NCBI GenBank assembly: GCA_000403295.2
Contig: KE159610.1
Coordinates: forward strand, 787,387 to 851,386
From: Lachnospiraceae bacterium M18-1
GTDB taxonomy: Bacteria; Bacillota; Clostridia; Lachnospirales; Lachnospiraceae
Reading direction: 5' to 3'
Length of the DNA: 64,000 bases
The translations under genes and the position numbers were made by a program. Numbering within the stretch: position 1 is the first letter of the stretch; the number at the start of each line of letters is the position of its first letter. The notes beneath the pieces were generated by a model. That model was not told where the DNA came from. It did not search any database and was given only the letters and a program-made list of their open reading frames with translations. This document shows positions 25,937 through 33,975 of the stretch, piece by piece.

Positions 25937-26054
25937 CTTCCAGCCCTGTCTTATCCTCTATATTTTTAAATAAGGCATATTGGTCATCTTTTTACAGATG
26001 CTGCAGATAACTCTGCTTCGCTCCCTGCTACATCATTCTGCCGGCGGGACAATG

Positions 26055-26205
26055 TCCAGAGTCTTTATACATACAACAGTTCAAAACTCCTGTATGACAG
26101 ACTGCTTTTTTACATTTCCTGGTACAGCTTCATGTTCACAGAGTCCTGGCATTCCCAATACGCAGCGCCCAAATAGGTCTGAAACACTGCCTTCGAATGC
26201 CGTTC
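26055..26205 (-). ncRNA. Candidate omega-like guide RNA downstream of the dead TnpB gene
   Basis: On the minus strand, 155-300 bases after the tnpB-like stop, there is a strong nested fold: outer stem GGCATTC/GAATGCC (26148-26201) and inner stem GCAGTG/CGCTGC. The motif CTGTGAACATGAAGC at 26127-26141 follows, similar to what I remember from RNAs of IS605-type TnpB elements. A second hairpin CATACA..AGTT/AACT..TGTATG lies at 26070-26096. TnpB guide RNAs are encoded at the gene's 3' end and beyond, so this is the expected place. The guide is not defined: no clear scaffold end is visible. Confidence 0.5.
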
Positions 26206-26252
26206 ATTCTTTTTTATATTGCAGATACCTCACATATATTCTCCTGATATAT

Positions 26253-26327
26253 CTGCCTTATCATAAACGTACCAGTTAGTCCTTTCGGTAAAACCCAGGC
26301 TCATCGCCTTGATTTATCTAACGGCAG
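26253..26327 (-). ncRNA. Structured RNA segment just 3' of the dead TnpB gene
   Basis: CTGCC (26327) and GGCAG (26253), reinforced by ATAAA/TTTAT, close a 75-base domain holding an AGGC-GATGA-GCCT hairpin and a CC-GAAA-GG hairpin on the minus strand. It starts about 30 bases after the stop codon and may be the 5' part of the same guide RNA as the structure at 26055-26205, or an independent element. Confidence 0.4.
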
Positions 26328-26359
26328 TTTTTATGATCTCTCCCTGGCATGTACGATTC

Positions 26360-27673
26360 TTAATACAATGCCCCGTCTCCCTGTCCCCGCTTTTTTACAT
26401 TTTGAGCGGTATTCGTCTTTTCTTCTGCTTCATACCCGCATGCAGGGCAGACAAACCTTCTATCCGTTCGCTTCCCGATTTCTTTGCACCGGCTGCATTC
26501 GTTACTGATATTTTTCCCCAGCACCTCTACAATTTCCACCGATCTCTCCCTGCATTTCTGCTCCAGCCGCCTGCGGATATAGCCGCGCTGCCACTGGCTG
26601 ATGGATTGGTTGATCCTCTTGTTGACTCCCCCCGCCCCGGGTTTGGGCAGCTTCACGATATAAATTGTTTTCGGTTTTTCTATCTGAAAAAAGCGGTTTA
26701 TTTCATGATTGATATAGCTATGCAGGCATTCTTCAAATCTGTTCTTTTTTGCATTGTATTTTTTTCTGCCGGGGCTGGTACTGCGATTCTGATTATAACG
26801 GATCGTCTGTTTACGCACCCACTCTGCGTATTCTTTCTGATAGTTTCCCAGTTCCTCCCCGTAATGGCGTCCCTGATCCGTTGTCAGCATAGTATGAAAT
26901 CCAACTGCTACTCCTACCTGATTCACATAATCTGCAGGGTGCTTTACACGGACGTATACAGGGACTTTAATCTCCAGCCTTGACTGATCAGGATAAAGCT
27001 TTATATAAAGCTGCGACTTATACTGATTTCTGTCCGTTAGAGGGATAAAAATACGTTTTCTCTTTTCCTTGATCGAAATATAAATCCCGCGGTCGGCATA
27101 TCGATATGCCCGTTCTCCTATGGCAAACCCCTCCGCCATGTCGGTATGCAGGTTTACATGATATTTCCGCACCTGTCTGCGGAGGTATCTGTGAAGACTT
27201 TCCGTATCCGTCTCAGCGGCAAGCATTTCATACTGCATCTGAAGTTTCGCAGTAAGACTTACCGTTTCTCCGTTGAGCACCTGGGCAAATGCATTACTGA
27301 CTTTGAGAATAAACCTAAGATAATGTTTTTCCTCTGCAGTGAATCGGTCATTCTTGCTGATCAGCTTCTGCAGCTTTGATTTTATCCTGGTCCACTGGCT
27401 TTTAATTTCTCCTAAAGCATCAAAAACTGCAAGATAGAAATATACGGAGGGCAATCCCAGGCTCGACCTCAGACTGGTATTGGTCATCTCATTCTGCACG
27501 GTGTAACCCGGATAAATCTTTTTTAGGCTTCCGATTCCGCCGTAACGCGCATATACATAGTTCTTTACCTTCCGATAGTCCTCCGCAATATCCAGAAGCT
27601 TCTGCATGTCCCCGGCGGATAAAGGTTCCTTATTATACTGGTGAACCGTCTTGCATATCTTATCTGGCGCCAT
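26360..27673 (-). CDS. Nuclease-dead TnpB homologue (TldR-like candidate RNA-guided repressor)
   Basis: From ATG 27673 (AGGGA 6-8 bases upstream; the frame also opens from a TTG at 27730) this is an intact 437-residue TnpB-family protein. The zinc ribbon is complete (C393xxC396, C409xxC412). However, the RuvC-I aspartate is replaced (VGVAVG, Ala256), the RuvC-II glutamate position reads IYIVKLP (Val340-Lys341), and the RuvC-III aspartate reads EEKTN (Lys419). All three catalytic acids are therefore missing while the fold is kept without stops, indicating selection for RNA/DNA binding without cleavage. No TnpA lies nearby. It sits directly downstream of oppF, as do published TldR repressors. 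The alternative is a dying transposon gene. Confidence 0.8.
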   Translation of the reverse strand: MAPDKICKTVHQYNKEPLSAGDMQKLLDIAEDYRKVKNYVYARYGGIGSLKKIYPGYTVQNEMTNTSLRSSLGLPSVYFYLAVFDALGEIKSQWTRIKSKLQKLISKNDRFTAEEKHYLRFILKVSNAFAQVLNGETVSLTAKLQMQYEMLAAETDTESLHRYLRRQVRKYHVNLHTDMAEGFAIGERAYRYADRGIYISIKEKRKRIFIPLTDRNQYKSQLYIKLYPDQSRLEIKVPVYVRVKHPADYVNQVGVAVGFHTMLTTDQGRHYGEELGNYQKEYAEWVRKQTIRYNQNRSTSPGRKKYNAKKNRFEECLHSYINHEINRFFQIEKPKTIYIVKLPKPGAGGVNKRINQSISQWQRGYIRRRLEQKCRERSVEIVEVLGKNISNECSRCKEIGKRTDRRFVCPACGYEAEEKTNTAQNVKKRGQGDGALY

Positions 27674-27745
27674 CTCAGTTCCCTCATTGAAATGATTTGA
27701 GATTTTGCAGCACAACCGCTTCCCCAGCAAAAGAAAAAAGAAGCG

Positions 27746-27761
27746 AAAAAGTGTACTTTTT
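27746..27761. promoter_or_regulatory. Palindrome upstream of the dead TnpB gene
   Basis: AAAAAGTGTACTTTTT is a near-perfect 16-base palindrome about 75 bases upstream of the chosen start. The same core (AAAAAGTACACTTTTT) is in the longer palindrome at 27874-27905, so both may bind the same regulator. Confidence 0.5.
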
Positions 27762-27820
27762 GGAAACGATTTACATTTGAGGGAAATGAGATAATTTGTA
27801 TGAAAATGTGGTTAATAATA

Positions 27821-27849
27821 TTGACTAATTGCCGATAGTATTATAGAAT
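27821..27849 (+). promoter_or_regulatory. Sigma-A-like promoter reading away from the dead TnpB gene
   Basis: TTGACT (27821), a 17-base spacer and TAGAAT (27844) form a good plus-strand promoter between two copies of the AAAAAGT palindrome. No plus-strand gene follows before a strong terminator at 27916-27967. Confidence 0.5.
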
Positions 27850-27873
27850 GATTGAGAATTTGTGTGAGATAGA

Positions 27874-27905
27874 GCATTACGAAAAAGTACACTTTTTCGT
27901 AATGC
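27874..27905. repeat. Perfect 15-bp inverted repeat containing the AAAAAGT core
   Basis: The arms GCATTACGAAAAAGT and ACTTTTTCGTAATGC are perfect complements separated by two bases. The inner part repeats the palindrome at 27746-27761. It could be an operator, or a hairpin in a transcript. Confidence 0.65.
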
Positions 27906-27915
27906 CAAAGATATA

Positions 27916-27967
27916 ACAGAGCCGGTAAACCTGTGAGAAATCACAGTTTGCCGGCTCTGTTTCTTTC
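27916..27967. terminator. Strong terminator between oppF and the dead TnpB gene
   Basis: ACAGAGCCGG/CCGGCTCTGT closes a long stem with an inner AAACCTGTGA/TCACAGTTT pairing around GAAA. TTTCTTTC follows on the plus strand and a weaker T-rich stretch follows on the minus strand. It should end the oppF operon and any plus-strand small RNA. Confidence 0.75.
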
Positions 27968-28025
27968 TATGAATCCAGAATGCTGTTTCAAATTGACCGA
28001 AGCTGATTTTCCATGTTATCAGTCA

Positions 28026-29006
28026 TCAGTAATTATGGCATGCCACAAAATGACCTCCTCCCTGATCCACAAGAGGCGGCATCTGTGTTTTGCACAAGTC
28101 CGCAGCATGCCGGCAGCGTGGATGGAAGGGACAGCCGGAAGGCGCATGGATCGGGCTTGGAACCTCCCCTTCCAATACGATACGGCTTCTCTTTTGTTCT
28201 GTATAATAATCCGTAACAGGTACGGCAGAAAGCAATGCCTTTGTATAAGGATGGCATGGATTCGCATAAAGCTCTCCTGCATCCATCATTTCCACAATAT
28301 GCCCCAGGTACATGACAGCGATCGTATCTGCAATATGCCTCACCACCGCCAGATCATGGGCTATAAACAGATACGTCAGCCCCAGCTTTTCCTGCAGGCT
28401 TTCAAAAAGATTGATGATCTGGGCCTGAATAGAAACATCCAGAGCTGACACCGGCTCATCACATACGATCAGCTTTGGCTCACAGGCCAGGGCTCTGGCT
28501 ATTCCCAGCCGCTGACGCTGCCCGCCGCTCATTTCATGAGGATAACGGCCCGCCATAGAAGGATCAAGCTCGACTAACGTTAAAAGTTCCTCGATGCGCG
28601 CCTTCACATCTGCTTCGGCTTTCTTTTTTCCGTCAGCCAGAACCGCTTCTCTTACGATAGATCCAACGGACTGCCGTGGGTCCAAAGATCCATATGGATC
28701 CTGAAAGATCAGCTGAATACTCCGTCTATAAGGCTTCAGCTGACTCTCTGTGATCTTAGAAATATCGGTTCCCTGGTAATAAATGCTTCCTTCTGTCGGC
28801 TCATAAATCCGAAGTACACACTTTCCGGCAGTCGTTTTCCCGCAGCCGGACTCCCCCACCAGCCCGAATGTTTTTCCTGACTCGATCTGGAAATCAATGC
28901 CGTCTACGGCTTTCACAAATTTTGTTGGTTTTCCAAACCAGGTGCTTTCTGCCGGAAAATGCATCTTCAGATTTTCCACTTTTAAGAGAATATTTTGTTC
29001 ACTCAT
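28026..29006 (-). CDS. oppF: Oligopeptide/nickel-type ABC transporter ATP-binding protein (OppF/DppF)
   Basis: A 326-residue ATPase with Walker A GESGCGKTTAGKCVL, ABC signature EMSGGQRQRLGIARAL, Walker B LIVCDEPVSALD, and the C-terminal oligopeptide-transporter segment GCPFHPRCRHAADLC, which in this family often precedes an iron-sulfur-like cysteine cluster. It energises import together with OppD and the two permeases. It is last in the operon, its ATG overlapping the oppD stop. The terminator at 27916-27967 follows. Confidence 0.92.
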   Translation of the reverse strand: MSEQNILLKVENLKMHFPAESTWFGKPTKFVKAVDGIDFQIESGKTFGLVGESGCGKTTAGKCVLRIYEPTEGSIYYQGTDISKITESQLKPYRRSIQLIFQDPYGSLDPRQSVGSIVREAVLADGKKKAEADVKARIEELLTLVELDPSMAGRYPHEMSGGQRQRLGIARALACEPKLIVCDEPVSALDVSIQAQIINLFESLQEKLGLTYLFIAHDLAVVRHIADTIAVMYLGHIVEMMDAGELYANPCHPYTKALLSAVPVTDYYTEQKRSRIVLEGEVPSPIHAPSGCPFHPRCRHAADLCKTQMPPLVDQGGGHFVACHNY

Positions 29007-30007
29007 GTTTCCTCCCTCCTGATCTTCCGATGACAGGCGGCAAAATGCGTATGCCCGTCTGCCAGGCGGAGCTCCGGGTGCGTTGAATTTTTACACTCCT
29101 CATCTGCATAGGGGCAGCGTGGGGCAAATGCGCAGACATCCGGCAGATTCGCCAGATCCGGCGGCGCTCCTTCAATCGTCGTCAGATGTGTCTGTTCATC
29201 CGCATCCAGCTTCGGCACCGCACTCAGCAGACCGATCGTATAAGGATGGCAGGGTTTCGTCATCAGCTCCTCTGTCGTACCCGATTCAATGATCCTGCCT
29301 GCATACATCACATAGATGCGGTCTGCATAGCGAGTCACTAATCCCAGATTGTGCGTTACGACGATAAGGGAAGTTTTCATTTTGTCTACCACATCCAAAA
29401 GCAGTTCCATTACTTGTGCCTGTGTTGTCACATCCAATGCCGTCGTCGGCTCGTCAGCCACGATCAGCCTGGAATTGCAGGCCACTGCTACTGCGATCAT
29501 GACGCGCTGTCTCATTCCGCCGCTCATCTCAAAAGGATAATTTTTCATGCGCGCCTCTGGTTCCGGGATCCCCACGCTCGCAAGCGCACTTATCCCCATC
29601 TGCCAGGCATCTTTCTTACTTACCTTTTTATGCGTCCGGATCACTTCTGTCAACTGCTTTCCCACTGTAATAACAGGATTCAGGCTGGTCATAGGTTCCT
29701 GGAAGATCATAGAAATTTTTTCTCCCCGCACTGCGCGCATCTCTTTAGAATCCGGACGGAATTTCAAGATATCCCGTCCCTCCAAAATCGCCTCGCCGCC
29801 AAGGATCTTTCCCGGCGGGGATTGGATGAGCTGCATGACCGACATCTGAGTCACAGATTTTCCACAGCCGCTTTCTCCTACTACCGCAACAATTTCCTGT
29901 TCGTCTACATAATAAGAAACATCATTGACCGCCTTCACTTCTCCCGAATCTGTAAAAAAAGAAGTTTTCAGATGATTCACTTCTAGTAAATGCTTTTTCT
30001 CAGCCAT
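29003..30007 (-). CDS. oppD: Oligopeptide/nickel-type ABC transporter ATP-binding protein (OppD/DppD)
   Basis: A 334-residue ATPase: Walker A VGESGCGKSVTQMSVM, signature EMSGGMRQRVMIAVAV, Walker B LIVADEPTTALD, and the C-terminal VCAFAPRCPYADEEC. It pairs with OppF as the second nucleotide-binding subunit. One base separates it from the permease gene upstream. Full length and intact. Confidence 0.92.
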   Translation of the reverse strand: MAEKKHLLEVNHLKTSFFTDSGEVKAVNDVSYYVDEQEIVAVVGESGCGKSVTQMSVMQLIQSPPGKILGGEAILEGRDILKFRPDSKEMRAVRGEKISMIFQEPMTSLNPVITVGKQLTEVIRTHKKVSKKDAWQMGISALASVGIPEPEARMKNYPFEMSGGMRQRVMIAVAVACNSRLIVADEPTTALDVTTQAQVMELLLDVVDKMKTSLIVVTHNLGLVTRYADRIYVMYAGRIIESGTTEELMTKPCHPYTIGLLSAVPKLDADEQTHLTTIEGAPPDLANLPDVCAFAPRCPYADEECKNSTHPELRLADGHTHFAACHRKIRREET

Positions 30008-30008
30008 A

Positions 30009-30848
30009 TTACAGTTTCCCCCTTAATCTGGGATCTAAAGCGTCCCGCAAGCCGTCTCCCACTACATTAAAAGCAACCACTACCAAAATAATGCACACGC
30101 CCGGCAGGATAGACAACAGAGGCGCAGTCGTCAAAAAAGAATAACCGTCGGATACCATAGCGCCCCAGGTAGCAGTAGGCGGCGCGATCCCCACGCCCAG
30201 ATAACTCATGGTAGCTTCCAGCATGATGCCCTGCCCAAGATTCATTGTAAATAATACGATCAGGGATGGAAAGCAGTTAGGAAGCAGGTGCCTGAGCAGA
30301 ATTTTTACATTTTTCAGCCCAATTAATTTTCCGGCAGTCACATAATCACTTTCCTTTATAGACAGCACCTGCCCGTTCACCATGCGGATATAAGTCGGAA
30401 CCAGGCTGACCCCAATAGAGATCACGATACTGAGAACGCCGCCGCCCAGGGCAGACGCCAGGACCAGCGTAAAAATCAGAGCCGGAATTGCAAGAATGGC
30501 ATCCGTCAGCCGCATGATCACCTGATTCAGCACACCGCCGAAATAACCGGCAGCCAACCCCAGCAGAACCCCCAGCACCGCGCTGAGCGCCCCCGCAAGG
30601 ATACTGGTATATAAAGAAATCCTGGCCCCGTATAGGATCCGGCTCATAACGTCACGTCCCAGATAATCCGTACCAAGCAGATGTTCCGAAGATACGCCTT
30701 TCACGACATTTCTCAGATCATTCACATTTGGATCGCATGGCGCTAATAAAGGGGCGAATATTGCCACAAAAATCAAAAGTACCACGATCGCAAAACAAAT
30801 TTCGGATAAAATGCCCCTGTTGAAAAAGACCTTTATTTTTCTCTTCAT
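30009..30848 (-). CDS. ABC transporter permease, DppC/OppC type
   Basis: A 279-residue membrane protein with about six transmembrane segments and N-terminal LLAPCDPNVNDL typical of DppC/OppC. The sequence LGTDYLGRDVMSRILYGARISL and the EAA-loop region SDYVTAGKLIGLKNVKILLRHLLPN contact the ATPases. ATG 30848 is chosen because GGAGGT stands 6 bases upstream; the frame opens 5 codons earlier. It follows the DppB-type gene by 5 bases. Confidence 0.9.
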   Translation of the reverse strand: MKRKIKVFFNRGILSEICFAIVVLLIFVAIFAPLLAPCDPNVNDLRNVVKGVSSEHLLGTDYLGRDVMSRILYGARISLYTSILAGALSAVLGVLLGLAAGYFGGVLNQVIMRLTDAILAIPALIFTLVLASALGGGVLSIVISIGVSLVPTYIRMVNGQVLSIKESDYVTAGKLIGLKNVKILLRHLLPNCFPSLIVLFTMNLGQGIMLEATMSYLGVGIAPPTATWGAMVSDGYSFLTTAPLLSILPGVCIILVVVAFNVVGDGLRDALDPRLRGKL

Positions 30849-30853
30849 GACAT

Positions 30854-31804
30854 TTACCTCCAAGATTTTCTAACACGAGGATCTACCACCCCGTACAGCA
30901 AGTCCACAATAAAGTTGCAGCCCACCGTCACCAGAGAAATGACCAGTACACAGGCCTGGATGATGAAATAATCCCTCTCTGTGATAGCCCGTATCAAAAG
31001 AGCCCCTATCCCCGGAATATTAAAAATACGTTCAATGACCACAGATCCCCCCACAATGATACGGACCTGCAGGCCAATGATCGTGATCACCGGAATCAGG
31101 GCATTTTTCAACGCATGACGGAAAATCACGCTTCTCTCGGAAATCCCATTGGCCCGGGCGGTCCGTACATAATCCTGATTAATGACCTCCAGCATATTGG
31201 AACGCGTCTGCCGGGTGATCGTGGCGATAAAGCCAAAGGATAGACATAAAACCGGTAAAAGGGACATATACACATATTTCCCGAAATCGTCAGAGGGCGC
31301 CGTATATCCCTGTATCGGGAGAACGTGCAGCTTTAAGCCAAACAGGAAGATACATAATATGGCAATCCAGAACTGCGGAACGCCTATGCCGATATTGGCA
31401 ATGGTCGTGATCAGCTGATCCATCCACGTTCCTCTCTTCACAGCAGTCACCACGCCAAACAGAATGCCGAAAAAAGCTGAGATAAGCACGACAGGAATGC
31501 CAATCGCCATCGTGACAGGTAGTTTTGTTTTTATCAATGTAGTAACATCCTCGCCATAAAGAAGAGACTTCCCAAAATCACCTCGCAGGATCCCTTCCAC
31601 CCAAAGACCATACTGCTGAAGGACAGGCTTATCCAGATGATATTTCGCGCGATATTCTGCAATCGTTTCTTCCGATACAGATTCCCCCAGGGCAATCCGT
31701 ATCGGATCGCCTGGAAGAATGTGCATCAGGGAAAATGCAAATACAGATACCAGGAAAATAATCAAAATGGACATCGCCAGTCTTTTTATAATGTATTTTC
31801 CCAT
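30854..31804 (-). CDS. ABC transporter permease, DppB/OppB type
   Basis: A 316-residue membrane protein beginning MGKYIIKRLAMSILIIFLVS, with the family's HILPGDPIRIALG near residue 30 and the EAA region NQDYVRTARANGISERSVIFRHALKNALIPV. AAAGGAG stands 7 bases before ATG 31804, while an ATG at 31810 is too close to it. It forms the translocation channel with the DppC-type protein. The usual substrates are peptides, nickel or small polar molecules. Confidence 0.9.
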   Translation of the reverse strand: MGKYIIKRLAMSILIIFLVSVFAFSLMHILPGDPIRIALGESVSEETIAEYRAKYHLDKPVLQQYGLWVEGILRGDFGKSLLYGEDVTTLIKTKLPVTMAIGIPVVLISAFFGILFGVVTAVKRGTWMDQLITTIANIGIGVPQFWIAILCIFLFGLKLHVLPIQGYTAPSDDFGKYVYMSLLPVLCLSFGFIATITRQTRSNMLEVINQDYVRTARANGISERSVIFRHALKNALIPVITIIGLQVRIIVGGSVVIERIFNIPGIGALLIRAITERDYFIIQACVLVISLVTVGCNFIVDLLYGVVDPRVRKSWR

Positions 31805-31817
31805 AATCATACTCCTT

Positions 31818-32507
31818 TTAGTAGCCTCTTGTATCCCTTTTCACCCCATAGCCGTCCCACGTTTCATAAGGCAGCGGGGGTTCGGGCAGGAATTGATTGA
31901 TCTCGTCCGGCCTGTAATAGTCTACATAACAGTCAGACGGCCTGACCAGCTCTTCCGCCTTACATGCTTCATCCAAAAGCGGGTACCCGCACTCCTTCAG
32001 GTAGCTTCTATTCTGTGTCAGCCAGCCGTAGCATGCATCGCCTTCTACTGCCACGATCCATTGCAGATGCCAGAATTTCCAGCCTTCCTTTGTTGCTGTC
32101 AGCTCCGCATAATAGCGGCCCATGTCCCATGCCTCCGATTCTGCCTGAGGCAGACATTTAAAACCAGGCGACAAAAGGCTTACACGAGCGGTCTTCTTAT
32201 CCCCTGCGATCTCGATGCTTAACGCGGCGGCTCCATGTTCCACGATCGCGCCTGCCATACGGCCAATCTCTACTCTCTGGTCATAAAAATCCATAATCTC
32301 CTTTTTTCCCTGATATTTTCCACGCCCCAATTCCAGGGACACCTCCGGATCCTCCAGGGCAAAACAGGAGGCGATTCCTTTTACATCTCCATTTTCCAGA
32401 TAGAACAAATACCTGTTTATCAAATTTCGGATTTCAGCCAGACCCGCAGCTCGATTGATTTTTTCCTCCAATACGTCCAGCCTGCTGATACTGTCTTTTT
32501 CTGTCAT
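31818..32507 (-). CDS. SnoaL-like (NTF2-fold) protein, paralogue 1
   Basis: A 229-residue protein starting at ATG 32507 behind GGAGGAA. It shows an SnoaL_4-type NTF2 pattern: an N-terminal helix, IRNLINRYLFYLENGDVKGIASCFA, GKYQGKKEIMDFYDQR, and strands with WKFWHLQWIV. The C-terminal tail EPPLPYETWDGYGVKRDTRGY recurs in its three neighbours. NTF2-fold enzymes are isomerases, hydratases or dehydratases on small ring compounds; the reaction here is unknown. Member of a four-gene paralogous array inside a transporter operon. Confidence 0.72.
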   Translation of the reverse strand: MTEKDSISRLDVLEEKINRAAGLAEIRNLINRYLFYLENGDVKGIASCFALEDPEVSLELGRGKYQGKKEIMDFYDQRVEIGRMAGAIVEHGAAALSIEIAGDKKTARVSLLSPGFKCLPQAESEAWDMGRYYAELTATKEGWKFWHLQWIVAVEGDACYGWLTQNRSYLKECGYPLLDEACKAEELVRPSDCYVDYYRPDEINQFLPEPPLPYETWDGYGVKRDTRGY

Positions 32508-32521
32508 AGCAGATTCCTCCT

Positions 32522-33220
32522 TTACTGCTTCCTGGTAATGTCCATGGAGGTTTTGCCGCTCCATGTATCATATGCTTTCGGAGGCTCCGGCATCAGATAG
32601 TTCACCCTTGCCGGATCATAGTGCTTAGGCCACGCGTAATCCGGCGGGTAGCTTCCGGGTGCTCCCTTCGGCATATCTGCATAAACGTCAGCAAGTTCTG
32701 GATGTACCAGTTCCTTATCATGAGCTGTCTGCTCCTTCAGCCAGCCTGCCGTCATCGGTGTCTCAAATGTACGGAAATACTGTACATGCCACAGCTTCCA
32801 TACGTCTCCCTCCTTGATCAGGTCCACATGATATTTCCCGTAAATCCAGTTCTGGACCAAGGCCTTTGCCGCAGCATCAAGACCTGACGCAAGGCAGGTT
32901 AATTTCGCCGTTTTTCCGTCCTTTGCAATTTCCACCACTTGAGTATCTACATAATGATAGATCATAATACCTGGCTTTTTGGCAAGCTTTGGCATAAATC
33001 CAAAATATTCTTTGATCTTATCATACCCCTCAAAAATCCCCTCTTCTGCGATTTCGAGAGAAACATCCTGACGGGTGGAAAACTGTTCCATCGTGCCGTT
33101 TAGATGCAGTTCCCCATAGTAATGTATATAGCGGTAAAAGCGATTCAATATAGCATCCATATCCGACAAGCCTTCTGTGAAAAGCTCCAATTGTTCCAAA
33201 TCCTTTTCAAATGCATCCAT
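32522..33220 (-). CDS. SnoaL-like (NTF2-fold) protein, paralogue 2
   Basis: A 232-residue protein starting at ATG 33220 behind GGGAGGT. It has LNRFYRYIHYYGELHLNGTMEQFS, YDKIKEYFGFMPKLAKKPGIMI, and DVWKLWHVQYFRTF where paralogue 1 has WKFWHLQW. The tail EPPKAYDTWSGKTSMDITRKQ is the divergent form of the shared C-terminal motif. Diverged paralogues rather than recent copies suggest four different partners or substrates, or a hetero-oligomer. Confidence 0.72.
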   Translation of the reverse strand: MDAFEKDLEQLELFTEGLSDMDAILNRFYRYIHYYGELHLNGTMEQFSTRQDVSLEIAEEGIFEGYDKIKEYFGFMPKLAKKPGIMIYHYVDTQVVEIAKDGKTAKLTCLASGLDAAAKALVQNWIYGKYHVDLIKEGDVWKLWHVQYFRTFETPMTAGWLKEQTAHDKELVHPELADVYADMPKGAPGSYPPDYAWPKHYDPARVNYLMPEPPKAYDTWSGKTSMDITRKQ

Positions 33221-33234
33221 CTTGACGACCTCCC

Positions 33235-33957
33235 TTAATATTTCTCTCTGTCCCAAAAGTGCTGCAAAATACGGGTTCTCTTTAATGCTGTGATACCGTC
33301 GTAGGTTTCATAGGGTTCTGGCGCTTCCGGAATATAATCATAAGGCGTTTTCGGATTAAAGATAACAGGCCAGTACGTGCTGGGCTTGTTCGCCCTCGAA
33401 GTAAACACGTCCGAGAGCTCCGGATGCCTCCATTCCTCATTATTCGTAGTCTGCGAATACATGAAGCCTTTCTTTACTTCTGAATCGTATATGATAAACC
33501 AGTGCAGATGCCAGATTTTCCATGTGCCATCCTCTTCTTTGATAAAATCTACATAATAGCGCCCTGCCAGATAAGTCTGCAGTTCTGCGGCAGCAACCCC
33601 TTTAATCCCTCTTGCAAAACATACCAGTTTCGCAGTCTTTCCATCACCTGCCAGTTCAATGACCGGGCAGACGCAATGCTGCTCTACCAAAATCCCTGGC
33701 TTTTTGGACAGTCTCCGGAAGCAATCGAAATAGCTTTCCACTGCTTCCTTCCCTTCGTACACCTCAGAATAACCTTCTTCTACAGAAACATCGCTCTGAT
33801 CCAAAGCCAGGGTAGACAAAATCCCCTCCACATGCTGCAGATTGTAATATTGCAGATATGTGTGAAACAGTTTTTCAACTGTCTGAATATCTGATACTCT
33901 TTGTGCCCTTTTCTTCAAATCCTCATATCTTGCACGGAGTTGTTCTTCCCTTTCCAT
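33235..33957 (-). CDS. SnoaL-like (NTF2-fold) protein, paralogue 3
   Basis: A 240-residue protein with LFHTYLQYYNLQHVEGILSTLA, YEGKEAVESYFDCFRRLSKKPGILVEQH, TWKIWHLHWFIIYDSEVKKGF and the tail EAPEPYETYDGITALKRTRI. It is closest to paralogue 2 in the KKPGI segment. An AAGGAAACGA site precedes the ATG. Its stop overlaps the region just upstream of paralogue 2's start, consistent with tight co-translation. Confidence 0.72.
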   Translation of the reverse strand: MEREEQLRARYEDLKKRAQRVSDIQTVEKLFHTYLQYYNLQHVEGILSTLALDQSDVSVEEGYSEVYEGKEAVESYFDCFRRLSKKPGILVEQHCVCPVIELAGDGKTAKLVCFARGIKGVAAAELQTYLAGRYYVDFIKEEDGTWKIWHLHWFIIYDSEVKKGFMYSQTTNNEEWRHPELSDVFTSRANKPSTYWPVIFNPKTPYDYIPEAPEPYETYDGITALKRTRILQHFWDREKY

Positions 33958-33975
33958 ATTCGTTTCCTTCCTCCT

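Larger units (their letters stand above)
27850..27967 (+). ncRNA. Possible ~110-nt small RNA between oppF and the dead TnpB gene
   Basis: The promoter at 27821-27849 would give a transcript of about 110 bases made of two strong hairpins: a 32-base palindrome with 15-base arms (27874-27905) and a terminator-type stem (27916-27960) followed by TTTCTTTC. There is no ORF. It could be a small RNA, or simply a shared terminator and operator region. Confidence 0.4.

Noticed and set aside
26360..27673. Ordinary active IS605-type TnpB transposon copy
   Set aside because: All three catalytic acids are missing, no TnpA is present, and the frame is intact, which fits domestication better than a functional element.
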